Source: Flammeovirgaceae bacterium UBA6059 (GTDB lineage Bacteria > Bacteroidota > Bacteroidia > Cytophagales > Cyclobacteriaceae). From it: DNA of 64,000 bases. A model generated the notes under the pieces. It had not been told where the DNA came from. It saw nothing but the letters and a program-made list of their open reading frames with translations, and searched no databases. Of the stretch, positions 25,978-34,576 are shown in pieces. The translations under genes and the position numbers were made by a program. Each line of letters begins with the position of its first letter. Positions within the stretch are counted from its first letter, which is position 1. The DNA lies in contig DIYH01000002.1 in the NCBI GenBank assembly GCA_002435755.1, positions 186,001 through 250,000 of the forward strand. The letters are read 5' to 3'.

Positions 25978-26703
25978 ATGCTAGAAGCCAAAAATCTCAC
26001 TAAGAAATATGGATCGCAAGAAGCGCTTAGCAGCCTGAACCTGGATGTAGCACCAGGAGAAGTTTTCTGTCTACTGGGAGCCAATGGAGCAGGGAAGACC
26101 ACTACCATTAACCTTTTCATGAATTTCATTGATGCCTCATCTGGTCAAGCGCTAGTCAATGGGCTCGATGTGGCCACTCAAGCTCAGGAAACCAAGAGGC
26201 ATCTTGCGTACATCCCTGAAAACCTAAATCTATATGGCAATCTTTCAGGTTTGGAAAACCTTCAGTTCTTCGCTGGATTGGGTGGTGAAAGACCAGAAGC
26301 AGCACAAGCAGAGGACCTTTTATTGGCCGCTGGCCTTCAACCTAACGCAACTAACAAGCGCGTATCTCAATATTCTAAAGGAATGCGCCAAAAGGTAGGC
26401 ATTGCGATAGCGAAAGCAAAGCAGGCAGATAACCTGCTACTTGATGAGCCCACTTCTGGCTTAGACCCACAAGCGAGCAATGACTTTGCGCAATTATTGC
26501 ATACACTCCGAGAGCAAAATGTTGCCATCTTGATGGCAACCCATGACTTGTTTCGTGCCAAGGAGACCGGTACGCATATCGGTATTATGAGATCGGGCAA
26601 GTTGGTGCATTCATTGAAAAGTGATGAAATCACGCTCATCGAACTAGAAAAGCTTTATTTGGAAACCATGAAAACTGAAAGCCATGCTGAAGCTAGTTAT
26701 TAA
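25978..26703 (+). CDS. ABC transporter ATPase (NosF-like) for DUF3526 permeases, copy 1
   Basis: 241 residues: Walker A GANGAGKTTT near 39, ABC signature YSKGMRQKVGIA near 132, Walker B NLLLDEPTSG near 151, H-loop ATHD near 190. It is the CcmA/NosF type that energises ABC-2 permeases. It overlaps the downstream permease gene by 20 bases. It is closely similar to the second ATPase at 44992 (both begin MLEA(K/R)NL(T/S)KKYG). Transcription is probably controlled by the two palindromes just upstream. The substrate is unknown; zinc-locus context suggests export or assembly related to metal capture. Confidence 0.92.
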   Translation: MLEAKNLTKKYGSQEALSSLNLDVAPGEVFCLLGANGAGKTTTINLFMNFIDASSGQALVNGLDVATQAQETKRHLAYIPENLNLYGNLSGLENLQFFAGLGGERPEAAQAEDLLLAAGLQPNATNKRVSQYSKGMRQKVGIAIAKAKQADNLLLDEPTSGLDPQASNDFAQLLHTLREQNVAILMATHDLFRAKETGTHIGIMRSGKLVHSLKSDEITLIELEKLYLETMKTESHAEASY

Positions 26704-28108
26704 GAAAGAGTTCCTGACGGCCTTACGAGATGTACGTCTTCAGATATCAGGTAGCATATTGATAATACTTATGTTGACTGCTGTCTTGGTGGGTCGCCAG
26801 GGACAACAACAGATTGCTGAGCAGCGAAAGGAAGCCCAGGAAGCGATGTATGATAAGTGGGTGAACCAGGGTAACAAACATCCCCACAGTGCAGCACACT
26901 ATGGACAGTTTGCATTTAAGCCAAAACCGGTGTTGAGCTTTCTGGATGTAGGACTTGACAATTACACAGGTATTTCTGTGTTCCTCGAAGCGCACAAGCA
27001 AAATGAGATTCTATTTAGTGCAGCTCAGGACAGCAACGGGATGTCTCGATTTGGCGAGCTTACAGCCGCCTTGATCCTGCAGGTGCTATTACCTCTGCTG
27101 ATCATATTTCTCACATTCAACATTTTTAGTAAGGAGCGTGAAGAGGGCACATTGAAACTGCTCCATGCTCAGGGTTTGTCGATGCGACAACTCTTTATGG
27201 GCAAAGTTTGGGGTACCTATTTCATGGTACTGCTTATCTTCATACCCATCATCATTCTTGCTTATTTCTTGCTGGATGATCAATCCGCGGCTTTGGACCC
27301 AGGGGTCACGGTTAAGTTCGTAGGCCTAGCTTCAGGATACGCTATTTACTTCTTGGTTTTTGTTTTGCTCTGCACACTTATTTCTGCCTTTGCGCGGAAT
27401 TCAGGCTTTTCCCTATTGAGCTTATTAGGGCTTTGGATATTAAGCTGTATTATTTTGCCAAAGGCTACAGCTAATTTGGCTGATAAGGTCTACCCAACTC
27501 CTTCGCAATTTGAGTTTCGCAAGACCATTAAGTCGTTGGTCAAAAACGGGATCGATGGCCACAACCCATCGGATGTTCGCTTGGCCTCATTAAAGCAGGA
27601 AGTACTTGACGAGTACAATGTCGAGACCATTGAAGAGCTCCCGGTCAACTGGAGCGGCATTGCAATGCAGGCTGGTGAAGAATACACCGATCAGGTATAC
27701 GATCAGGAGTTTTCAAGGGTCGAGACCATCTTCAAGGATCAGAATCGCTTATCAGAATGGGTCGGTTTCATCAACCCTTACCTGGCTGTTCGACACTTGT
27801 CCATGGCCTTAGCAGGAACGGATTTTCATCACCATGTGGCATTTGCCCGAGCGGCCGAAAACTATAGAAGAGGATTTGTTAAGCGAATGAACAAAGACAT
27901 GGAGACCAATCATAAACCAGGCATATCCTACGGAGACTATAAAGTTGGTGAAGAGATGTGGTCAAGCATAGATCCATTTAGCTACGCACTCCCTTCGTTT
28001 GGCGCGATCATGTCCAGCCAGTGGCGAAGTGTTGGAGCATTGACCTTTTGGCTCGTAGGTCTCTTTGGTATCTCAATGATCTACGCTCCCAAAATTTCAA
28101 GATTATGA
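26684..28108 (+). CDS. ABC-2 permease with DUF3526-like architecture, A type, copy 1
   Basis: 474 residues. One N-terminal transmembrane helix (about 18-36) is followed by an extracytoplasmic domain, then a bundle of helices (about 140-275), a second long extracytoplasmic domain (about 275-435) and a last helix. The first external loop carries NKHPHSAAHYG (His66, His68, His72), conserved in the paralogues at 41446 and 45692 and plausible as a metal site. A further HHH lies in TDFHHHVAFARAAE near 383. It pairs with the B-type permease that follows (four-base ATGA overlap) and with the ATPase before it. Confidence 0.85.
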   Translation: MLKLVIKKEFLTALRDVRLQISGSILIILMLTAVLVGRQGQQQIAEQRKEAQEAMYDKWVNQGNKHPHSAAHYGQFAFKPKPVLSFLDVGLDNYTGISVFLEAHKQNEILFSAAQDSNGMSRFGELTAALILQVLLPLLIIFLTFNIFSKEREEGTLKLLHAQGLSMRQLFMGKVWGTYFMVLLIFIPIIILAYFLLDDQSAALDPGVTVKFVGLASGYAIYFLVFVLLCTLISAFARNSGFSLLSLLGLWILSCIILPKATANLADKVYPTPSQFEFRKTIKSLVKNGIDGHNPSDVRLASLKQEVLDEYNVETIEELPVNWSGIAMQAGEEYTDQVYDQEFSRVETIFKDQNRLSEWVGFINPYLAVRHLSMALAGTDFHHHVAFARAAENYRRGFVKRMNKDMETNHKPGISYGDYKVGEEMWSSIDPFSYALPSFGAIMSSQWRSVGALTFWLVGLFGISMIYAPKISRL

Positions 28109-29412
28109 AAACGATATTTCATATACTTCCATTCGAATGGAAGTCGCTATGGCGTAGTAATCTGCTTAAGGTACTTCTAGTTGTAATATTGGGTGCTGGA
28201 ATCTATGGAATCTATTTCGGCAAATTTGAGATAGATAAGCAAGAGTACCGCATCGCGGAAGTCCAGCAATATGAGCGTCAGCAATTTGATAGCCTGCTCA
28301 TTTGGTCACAACTAGATACTTCGATAGCTGAAAACAAAAGTAAGTATGAGTTTGCCATGTCTCCAGTCGGTGTGGGCTGGACTAAGCATTTTACGTATTA
28401 TCTAACCAACGAAACGCCGGAATTAGCCGGTCTTTGTCTAGGTCAACGTGATCTCTATCCGGTGTACTACGGCTTTAACGTAACAGATCTGGCGAGACAA
28501 GTTAATACTGCGGAGTTGGCTAATCCTATGAAGTTGCTCACCGGCAACTTCGATCTCAGCTACGTAATTGTTTTTCTGTTTCCTCTGTTGATCGTGGCAT
28601 TATTCTACAATCTATATGCAAGAGAAAAAGAAGGCGGCACACTTTCACTGCTACAATCCCAACCTGTGGGACTGGGAACAATTCTGTTAAGTAAAGGTCT
28701 GCTAAGGCTAAAGGTGGTGCTGGTTCTAGCGACAGTACTTCTACTGCTGGGCTTCCTGCTTCAAGGAATTTCACTATCGCAAAACCTTGGACTCTTTTTC
28801 GAATGGTTACTAGTGATCTACGCTTATTGCATGATCTGGACAGGTTTGATGGCTATGATCATCTGGATGCGAAGGTCAGCAGCATTAAGTGCAATGTTGG
28901 GGTTGGGAGTCTGGCTGATCTTTACGCTGATCACACCAGCGCTGATCAATCTAGGAGTGCAATCGAGTGAGCCATTACCGAATAAAGCAGATGTCATTCA
29001 TGCGGTGCGTGCGCTCAATGATAAGAATTGGGAATCACCTAAGTCTTTTGTGATGGACAAGTTTCATGCGGCATATCCCAAATATGATGACGGAGATACA
29101 GTCAACTTTCAAAAATGGTATTATGCTAGTTCAAGCATGATAGATCGAGAAGCGAATAAATTAAAAGCTGAAATGGAAGCACAAATCGCTGAACGTAATT
29201 CGTTGTTGACAAAATGGGAATGGCTTGCCCCGGCAGCAATGGTACACGAGCGACTCTCAAGAATGTCAGAGACAGACCGACAGAGTCACCTGGAGTTTGT
29301 TGAGAAAGTGAACATCTATCACCGTGATCTGAAGGATATTTACTACGAACGTATATTTGCACAGGCACAGTTTGACTTTGATGATTTAAAGCAATTAGAA
29401 TCTCTACTATGA
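28105..29412 (+). CDS. ABC-2 permease with DUF3526-like architecture, B type, copy 1
   Basis: About 435 residues from the ATG at 28105, which overlaps the A-type stop; an upstream in-frame start at 28021 would lie deep in that gene and is rejected. Topology is like the A type: one N-terminal helix (about 20-38), an external domain, then a helical bundle starting at GNFDLSYVIVFLFPLLIVALFYN (about 150) and ending near 290, a second external domain, and little or no C-terminal helix. The family segment N-P-x-K-L-L-x-GN is shared with 42870 and 47134. It is probably one half of a heterodimeric exporter or lipoprotein/metal-handling ABC complex resembling NosFY. Confidence 0.84.
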   Translation: MKTIFHILPFEWKSLWRSNLLKVLLVVILGAGIYGIYFGKFEIDKQEYRIAEVQQYERQQFDSLLIWSQLDTSIAENKSKYEFAMSPVGVGWTKHFTYYLTNETPELAGLCLGQRDLYPVYYGFNVTDLARQVNTAELANPMKLLTGNFDLSYVIVFLFPLLIVALFYNLYAREKEGGTLSLLQSQPVGLGTILLSKGLLRLKVVLVLATVLLLLGFLLQGISLSQNLGLFFEWLLVIYAYCMIWTGLMAMIIWMRRSAALSAMLGLGVWLIFTLITPALINLGVQSSEPLPNKADVIHAVRALNDKNWESPKSFVMDKFHAAYPKYDDGDTVNFQKWYYASSSMIDREANKLKAEMEAQIAERNSLLTKWEWLAPAAMVHERLSRMSETDRQSHLEFVEKVNIYHRDLKDIYYERIFAQAQFDFDDLKQLESLL

Positions 29413-29882
29413 GGCATTTTGAATACTTATCGCTGCAAAGTCTGTGGAAGTGCGTTTCCATAGCGGCAACCATCTTTTTATTCAGTTCTAGTGCTTTGGC
29501 GCAAGGAGGGTTTTGGGATAAAATGGCCAATGTCAGATTTGTAAGTAAACAGGACCCTGCGTCAGGATATTACTATTATTACCCCGATTTCGATAACTAT
29601 CTGAAAATGAAAGAAGGTCAGATAGTAGAGATCGAAGGGTTCTATCTGCCTTATGATTTTGGTCCAGGCAGTGTCATTCTTTCCAAGTATCCACTAGCAT
29701 CGTGCTTCTTCTGTGGTGCGAATGGACCAGAATCGGTGATCCAGGTCAATTTTGATAATCCGGTGGACTTCCACACGGATGAAGTTGTGCGAGTCCAAGG
29801 TGTACTCGAGCTTAATGCAGAGGATACTGATCGCCTGAATTTTATCCTTAACAAGGCTCAGGTAGTAGAACGAGTTTATTGA
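29409..29882 (+). CDS. Secreted small protein, DUF3299-like OB-fold candidate with CxxC
   Basis: 157 residues with a signal peptide (about 1-31, ending in SSALAQ). The mature part has beta-strand character (GQIVEIEGFYLPYDFG, VVRVQGVLEL) and a CFFCG motif near residue 100. This resembles the exported DUF3299/OB-type proteins that accompany ABC-2 and TonB genes; the match is from memory and weak. The two cysteines could be redox-active or bind a metal. The start overlaps the B-type permease stop by four bases, so it is the fourth gene of the ABC operon. Confidence 0.6.
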   Translation: MRHFEYLSLQSLWKCVSIAATIFLFSSSALAQGGFWDKMANVRFVSKQDPASGYYYYYPDFDNYLKMKEGQIVEIEGFYLPYDFGPGSVILSKYPLASCFFCGANGPESVIQVNFDNPVDFHTDEVVRVQGVLELNAEDTDRLNFILNKAQVVERVY

Positions 29883-29926
29883 AATAAGAAAAACGGAACT
29901 TATCTGTTAGTATCGAAGTTTCTAAA

Positions 29927-29941
29927 TGCAACATTGTTGCA
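29927..29941. promoter_or_regulatory. 7-1-7 palindrome B (Zur/Fur-type operator candidate)
   Basis: TGCAACATTGTTGCA, perfect 7-base arms around one base, 62 bases before the MerC-like start codon. Confidence 0.78.
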
Positions 29942-30003
29942 AGAATGTTAACTTTAAGGCAAAAGGAATATTCCTACTTCTATACCAACTAACTGATAAC
30001 TCA

Positions 30004-30393
30004 ATGAAAACAAAAAGAGAGACATTCAAAGCTAATTTAGATATGGTAGGCATGATGGTCTCGATCGCTTGCGCCATTCACTGTGCCATGCTTCCGATAC
30101 TGGTCACATTAGGCACTTTGGGCGCTTTGTCATTTTTAACGAGCCCGGTACTTGAGCCGATTGTTATAGCACTAAGCTGCATCATTGCGCTGGTATCATT
30201 GCTGCCGACTTATCTAAAGCATAGAAGTCAGCCTTTACCATTGATTGTGATGAGTATTGGCCTGTGTCTGGTAGTAACTTCAAGGTTTGAGAGTTTCGAA
30301 GCTATCGAAATCCCGTTGACTGTAGCAGGAGCAGTTTCCATAGCACTAGCTCACCTCATCAATTGGCGCTATCTAATATCACTTAAAAAGTAA
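30004..30393 (+). CDS. MerC-domain membrane protein
   Basis: About 129 residues from the ATG at 30004; the longer frame starting at 29926 runs through the operator palindrome and is not credible. Four hydrophobic helices, with a CAIHC motif near residue 24 (Cys-x-x-x-Cys plus His), the metal-thiol site that defines the MerC family. In Bacteroidetes, stand-alone MerC proteins occur next to Fur/Zur and COG0523 genes rather than mer operons, so zinc or another thiophilic metal is a more likely substrate than mercury here (inference). It is directly downstream of a perfect palindrome and 11 bases before the His-rich lipoprotein gene. Confidence 0.88.
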   Translation: MKTKRETFKANLDMVGMMVSIACAIHCAMLPILVTLGTLGALSFLTSPVLEPIVIALSCIIALVSLLPTYLKHRSQPLPLIVMSIGLCLVVTSRFESFEAIEIPLTVAGAVSIALAHLINWRYLISLKK

Positions 30394-30404
30394 ACCTAAC
30401 TATC

Positions 30405-30815
30405 ATGAAGTCTATTTGCATTTTCACCTTTTCGCTCATTTTCTTTTTTGCATGTGGGCCTGCACCAGAAGACAAAACATTGACTGAAGCGGGGAAAGTG
30501 CATGATGAGGCCATTGCCATCAGCAAAGAGGTTTCAAATGCCCTGGAGGTCTTCGAAGATCTGCCGGACTCAGTACTTGAAATGCAAGGCCCACAGATAG
30601 AAGCCTTGAAGCAGGAATTTGCTGATTGGAAAGAGCTAGTAGTGGAAGTGCCGGGGCATGAACATGAGGAGCATGACCATGATCACGATCATGACCATCA
30701 CCATGGCCCAAATGAACTGGAAGGCCTTCCTTCAGATCAGATCTTGGAAATACAACAAGAATTGAAAAAACAAATTGAAGCGTTGCGTACCAAAGTACAG
30801 CAGCTTTCAGAATAA
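30405..30815 (+). CDS. Histidine-rich lipoprotein, probable metal buffer
   Basis: 136 residues: lipoprotein signal with lipobox FFAC (Cys17), a helical segment (about 25-80), a low-complexity His/Asp/Glu stretch (HEHEEHDHDHDHDHHHG, about 86-102), and a final amphipathic helix. The stretch is a typical zinc/nickel-binding sequence. It probably stores or passes metal in the periplasm to a transporter. It is in one unit with the MerC-like gene. A 180-base gap with an imperfect long hairpin separates it from the binding-protein genes. Confidence 0.82.
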   Translation: MKSICIFTFSLIFFFACGPAPEDKTLTEAGKVHDEAIAISKEVSNALEVFEDLPDSVLEMQGPQIEALKQEFADWKELVVEVPGHEHEEHDHDHDHDHHHGPNELEGLPSDQILEIQQELKKQIEALRTKVQQLSE

Positions 30816-30829
30816 GTACTCCTGGTAAG

Positions 30830-30891
30830 GATGATGGGGTTTAAGGTAATTCTTTTCGGTTTGGTTAGCTGGAATACCATTCCCCGTCATC
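30830..30891 (+). repeat. Long imperfect inverted repeat in the 180-base gap
   Basis: GATGATGGGG (30830-30839) pairs with CCCCGTCATC (30882-30891) at nine of ten positions, and an inner GGTAATTC/GGAATACC pair (30845-30852/30871-30878) extends the stem. No T tract follows. It may be an mRNA processing or partial termination structure between the MerC/His-rich unit and the importer genes. Confidence 0.4.
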
Positions 30892-30995
30892 GCCCAGGTG
30901 TTTAGTGACTAATCTTCTCTGTCAAAACGTCCCTTGGCGTTCTGAATATGGTATCGGAGATGGTTCGAGAGATTCATGAGTCAGATGATACAATT

Positions 30996-32195
30996 ATGAA
31001 ACTGGTCTACTTTCTGCATCTGCTAATCGTTTACGTAATGATAGTTATACTGCTAGGTTGTGGAGTCGACCAGAAAGCATCAACAGGAGAAAGGTCCTCT
31101 ACAAATTCAGCAGTAGTTCTTCCTTCTCAAATCGAGCTTGGATATGCTAAAAATTTCTCAGTCTCTTACCACCCCAATTTTAAGTTGGTTAATCTACGCT
31201 ATAAAAGCGAGGTAAAAGAGATGAATTACGATCAGCGGTTGGTACTGATCGATAGAGGGACCCCAAAATCACAGCTGCCAGATTCACTTCAGAATGCCTG
31301 GATAATCGAAATTCCGGTAGAGTCTGTAGCGGCTAATGATGATGGAGAAATAACAAGACTTAAGAGTCTGGGTCTCCTGGATGCCATCGTAGGTATGGGT
31401 GGAGGAGCCATCTATGATGCCGAACTTCGATCCAGATGGGAGCGAAAGGAGATAGCCTCTATAGGTTACAGCTTTCATAGTATTCCACAACCGGAGCTAT
31501 TGATGTCTGCTGGGGCGGATCTATTGATCCTTCATACGTTCGACAATGAGCGTTTGGATGGTATGGAGAAGCTTCGAAAGCTTGCTATTAATGCCGTGCC
31601 GCAATTTGCATGGGCAGAACCAGACTTCTTGGGAAAGGCCGAGTGGCTCAAGTATTCTGCACTTTTTTTCAACAAAGAAAAAGAAGCCACTGCCCTCTTC
31701 GATAGCATTGCTTCCAGGTGTCATGAGTTGATGGCCAAAGTAAATGAGTTTCCGTCGCGACAGACCTCTTTCCTATTATATCATCCTTCCAATGAAGCGG
31801 ATTGGAAAGCTCACCGAAACGATTTCTACTCTTCCTACCTTCAGGCCGTTAGCAATAACGTACTCAAGGATGACGGACCCACCCACAGTGTAGGCATCAC
31901 CAATGAAATGCTCTTAAATGAGGCGAAAGATGCAGATTTCTGGATTGTCAATAGTACTGTGGACACGGACTGGCCACCTGCCAACTATCTCAACAGTTTT
32001 AAGGCTTACCGGAATGGTAATGTTTATCACTACCAAAAGCGCACGCGACACGAGCACAATGCTTATGATTGGTACGAAACGCCCCAGGTAAGGCCTGATA
32101 TGGTCCTTGAAGATCTGGTGTCGATTTTTTATCCTGAGATATTACCTGATCATGAACTCATTTATTTGGACAAAGTCGAATTAACCAAAAGATGA
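30996..32195 (+). CDS. Periplasmic binding lipoprotein, BtuF/FecB-like, copy 1
   Basis: About 399 residues from the ATG at 30996, which begins the lipoprotein signal (lipobox LLGC); the upstream in-frame ATG at 30948 adds a charged stretch before the signal and is less likely. Two-lobe TroA/BtuF-type fold: first lobe with LKSLGLLDAIVGMGGG, then lobe linker AEPDFLGKAEWLKYSALFFN (about 215) and C-terminal RPDMVLEDLVSIFYPE. This class delivers siderophores, haem or cobalamin to FecCD-type permeases. It is clearly paralogous to the next gene, whose start overlaps by four bases. The substrate is likely a metal chelate. Confidence 0.87.
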   Translation: MKLVYFLHLLIVYVMIVILLGCGVDQKASTGERSSTNSAVVLPSQIELGYAKNFSVSYHPNFKLVNLRYKSEVKEMNYDQRLVLIDRGTPKSQLPDSLQNAWIIEIPVESVAANDDGEITRLKSLGLLDAIVGMGGGAIYDAELRSRWERKEIASIGYSFHSIPQPELLMSAGADLLILHTFDNERLDGMEKLRKLAINAVPQFAWAEPDFLGKAEWLKYSALFFNKEKEATALFDSIASRCHELMAKVNEFPSRQTSFLLYHPSNEADWKAHRNDFYSSYLQAVSNNVLKDDGPTHSVGITNEMLLNEAKDADFWIVNSTVDTDWPPANYLNSFKAYRNGNVYHYQKRTRHEHNAYDWYETPQVRPDMVLEDLVSIFYPEILPDHELIYLDKVELTKR

Positions 32196-33436
32196 GGCAG
32201 CTGATTTTCATATCGCTTTTAGTATTCGCTGCTAGATGCTCCCCAAATTCTTCAGAAAAGAGCAGTGCTGCTGACCTTGCAGGTTTCGATCCTGACAAGG
32301 ATTACTTTGAAGCAAAGGTTGAACCTGAATATGCAACCCATTATAGCGTGAGCTATCATGGCCATTACAAGGTAGTGCGCACCACTGCCGAACTAAGTTC
32401 ATGGGAAAGCAATGGTACTGAAACAAGGGGAGATGTAATGGTGCTCGTTCAGCAAGGAACTCCAGTTCCTTCATTGGAAGGAGACTTGGCCAATGCATCC
32501 GTCATTTCAATACCAGTAGAAAGAGTCGCGATCAATGTTGAAAATGGTGAAAGCTTCGTATCGGAATTAGGTGAGTTTGATAAAGTAGTAGCCGTTGGAG
32601 GAGCGATCTCCTTCAGTGATACCGTTCGCAATCGAGTACTGAATAAGGATCTTGGGCAAATTGGCTATAGTTGGCATCAACCCGCAAATCTGGAAGTACT
32701 GTTGGAAAGAAAGGCCGATTTGTTCTTTATGAACATCGGCAATCTTGATTTTGCCGATGTACTGGACAAAAGTAGAAGCCTCGGCCTACAAACAGCCTCC
32801 GTATTTGAGTGGGCTGAGGCAGACTATCTCGGTAGAGCAGAGTGGATCAAGTACTACGCACTTTTCTTTAATGCAGAGGCCAAAGCCAATGAAATATTTG
32901 ATGCTGTTGAAAAGCGTGTCAACTTTTTAAAAGGCATTACTGCTGATTTACGTAACAAGCCTACAATGCTCTGGGGCTACTATGCGGGCAAAGATCGCTG
33001 GATTGCACATACCAATAGCATCCCTGCACAATACATGCGAGATGCGGGGGTAATCAACGTCCTGCAAGATTTCAACCGACCCATTCGGAATGGGGGAGAG
33101 CGTGTCAGCAGTGAAATGCTATTGGCGGAAGCCAATAATGCTGACCATTGGATGATAGGTGATATTCATTCATCGCCGCTTCCTGGGGAGGTTTTTATGA
33201 ATGAATTCAGCTCCTGGCGTAATGGTCAGCTTTATCATAATATGAAAAGGATTAAGCCAGAGGCCAATGCTTTCGATTGGTACGCCCGCGCGGTGGTAAG
33301 GCCAGATTTTGTGTTAGCGGATCTTATCAAACTGATTCATCCAGAGTTGCTCGCATCACACGAACTCTACTTCATGGATCATTTTGATAAATCCATGAAA
33401 CTACCCTTAGAAGTGTACGACAAACTATACAACTGA
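32192..33436 (+). CDS. Periplasmic binding lipoprotein, BtuF/FecB-like, copy 2
   Basis: 414 residues, lipobox FAARC (Cys16). Same fold and motifs as copy 1: VSYHGHYKVVRT, the linker AEADYLGRAEWIKYYALFFN (about 207) and RPDFVLADLIKLIHPE at the end. Two adjacent diverged copies suggest two related ligands or a heterodimeric receptor feeding one permease. It precedes the FecCD-type permease by 31 bases. His residues in the HxH of YHGHY near residue 53 could add metal specificity. Confidence 0.87.
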   Translation: MRQLIFISLLVFAARCSPNSSEKSSAADLAGFDPDKDYFEAKVEPEYATHYSVSYHGHYKVVRTTAELSSWESNGTETRGDVMVLVQQGTPVPSLEGDLANASVISIPVERVAINVENGESFVSELGEFDKVVAVGGAISFSDTVRNRVLNKDLGQIGYSWHQPANLEVLLERKADLFFMNIGNLDFADVLDKSRSLGLQTASVFEWAEADYLGRAEWIKYYALFFNAEAKANEIFDAVEKRVNFLKGITADLRNKPTMLWGYYAGKDRWIAHTNSIPAQYMRDAGVINVLQDFNRPIRNGGERVSSEMLLAEANNADHWMIGDIHSSPLPGEVFMNEFSSWRNGQLYHNMKRIKPEANAFDWYARAVVRPDFVLADLIKLIHPELLASHELYFMDHFDKSMKLPLEVYDKLYN

Positions 33437-33467
33437 GCTTGAAGCATGTAAGTAACATATTGACCTC

Positions 33468-34565
33468 ATGAGTATGGAACAAACCATATCGACACCAATT
33501 AAACCAGGCTTGGCTAATATCAAGTTACCTAGCCATAATCGATTATTCTGGTTTCCGGTCTTGGTGGTTTGTGCTGTAGTTGTCTTTTTATTGGAGCTAG
33601 GCATAGGTGCCGTGACTATTCCTGTGGAGGGGATCATCAGTGTGCTCTTAGGTCAGGAAATAGCAGATACTACTTGGAGGACAATCATAGTGGAGTTACG
33701 GTTGCCCAGAACACTGGCAGCCATGATTGGAGGGGCAGCACTGGGAGTAGCGGGACTGCAACTGCAAACTTTATTCAAAAACCCTCTGGCTGGCCCCTGG
33801 GCATTGGGTCTTACGGCAGGAGCACAACTAGGAGTCGCTTTAGTGGTGACTACTGCAGCAGTCATAGGCTCTTCGATTCTCGAAAAGTTCGCTTTCATGA
33901 GCAACTTGAGCATTGTCGCTGGTGCCATGATAGGTTGTTTTGTGGTACTCCTTGTGATGGTATCCATTTCAAAATATGTGAGTACGATCACATTGTTGAT
34001 TTTCGGATTGATGCTGGGCTTTCTGGCTCAAGGATTAATCAGCGTCATTCTTCACTTTACCAATGAATCACAAGGTAAGATCTATGGTGGCTGGAATGAC
34101 GGCAGCTTCGCTGGAGTCTATTGGGAGCATTTTCCTGTGCTTTTCCCCTTGGTCATCGTTGGATTGATTGGTGGCTGGTTGATGTCTAAATCGCTCAATG
34201 CCTTTTTGCTTGGGGAAAATTACGCCAGAAGCCTTGGCCTATCTGTTAAGAGGACTAGGTTAATTACGTTAGGCTGTGCTGTATTGCTGGCTGGTCCCGT
34301 CACTGCGTATTGCGGACCGATTCTGTTTTTGGGATTGATAATTCCACACCTTGCCAGAGGAGTTTTCAACACATCGGATCACCGCATTTTAATTCCGGCT
34401 GTCATGTTACTGGGCGCGACCGTAGCTCAAGCAGCGGACCTATTTGTCCATCTGCCGTGGGAGAAGCATTTTCTGCATTTGAATGCAGTCAATGCTTTGA
34501 TCGGTGCGCCAGTAGTGATGTGGGTCATTTTGAAGAATAGGAAAATGAGAGGTTTCGAAATGTAA
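33468..34565 (+). CDS. FecCD/BtuC-type ABC permease
   Basis: 365 residues with about ten transmembrane helices. Family motifs: LRLPRTLAAMIGGAALGVAG near 80-100, LQTLFKNPLAGPWALG near 103, GLIIPHLARG in the C-terminal third. It forms the inner-membrane channel that imports siderophore-, haem- or cobalamin-like chelates with the upstream binding lipoproteins and the ATPase at 37000. Odd feature: the ATPase gene does not follow directly, because an 808-residue FtsX-type permease gene sits between them. Confidence 0.93.
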   Translation: MSMEQTISTPIKPGLANIKLPSHNRLFWFPVLVVCAVVVFLLELGIGAVTIPVEGIISVLLGQEIADTTWRTIIVELRLPRTLAAMIGGAALGVAGLQLQTLFKNPLAGPWALGLTAGAQLGVALVVTTAAVIGSSILEKFAFMSNLSIVAGAMIGCFVVLLVMVSISKYVSTITLLIFGLMLGFLAQGLISVILHFTNESQGKIYGGWNDGSFAGVYWEHFPVLFPLVIVGLIGGWLMSKSLNAFLLGENYARSLGLSVKRTRLITLGCAVLLAGPVTAYCGPILFLGLIIPHLARGVFNTSDHRILIPAVMLLGATVAQAADLFVHLPWEKHFLHLNAVNALIGAPVVMWVILKNRKMRGFEM

Positions 34566-34576
34566 TTGAGTAAGCT

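Noticed and set aside
30004..30393. MerC as part of a mercury resistance operon
   Set aside because: No merR, merA, merT or merP nearby; neighbours point to zinc-type metal homeostasis.
30816..30995. Cobalamin riboswitch before the BtuF-like genes
   Set aside because: The BtuCDF-like genes and CobW-type GTPases raised this, but I found no B12-box-like sequence; the gap holds only an imperfect hairpin.
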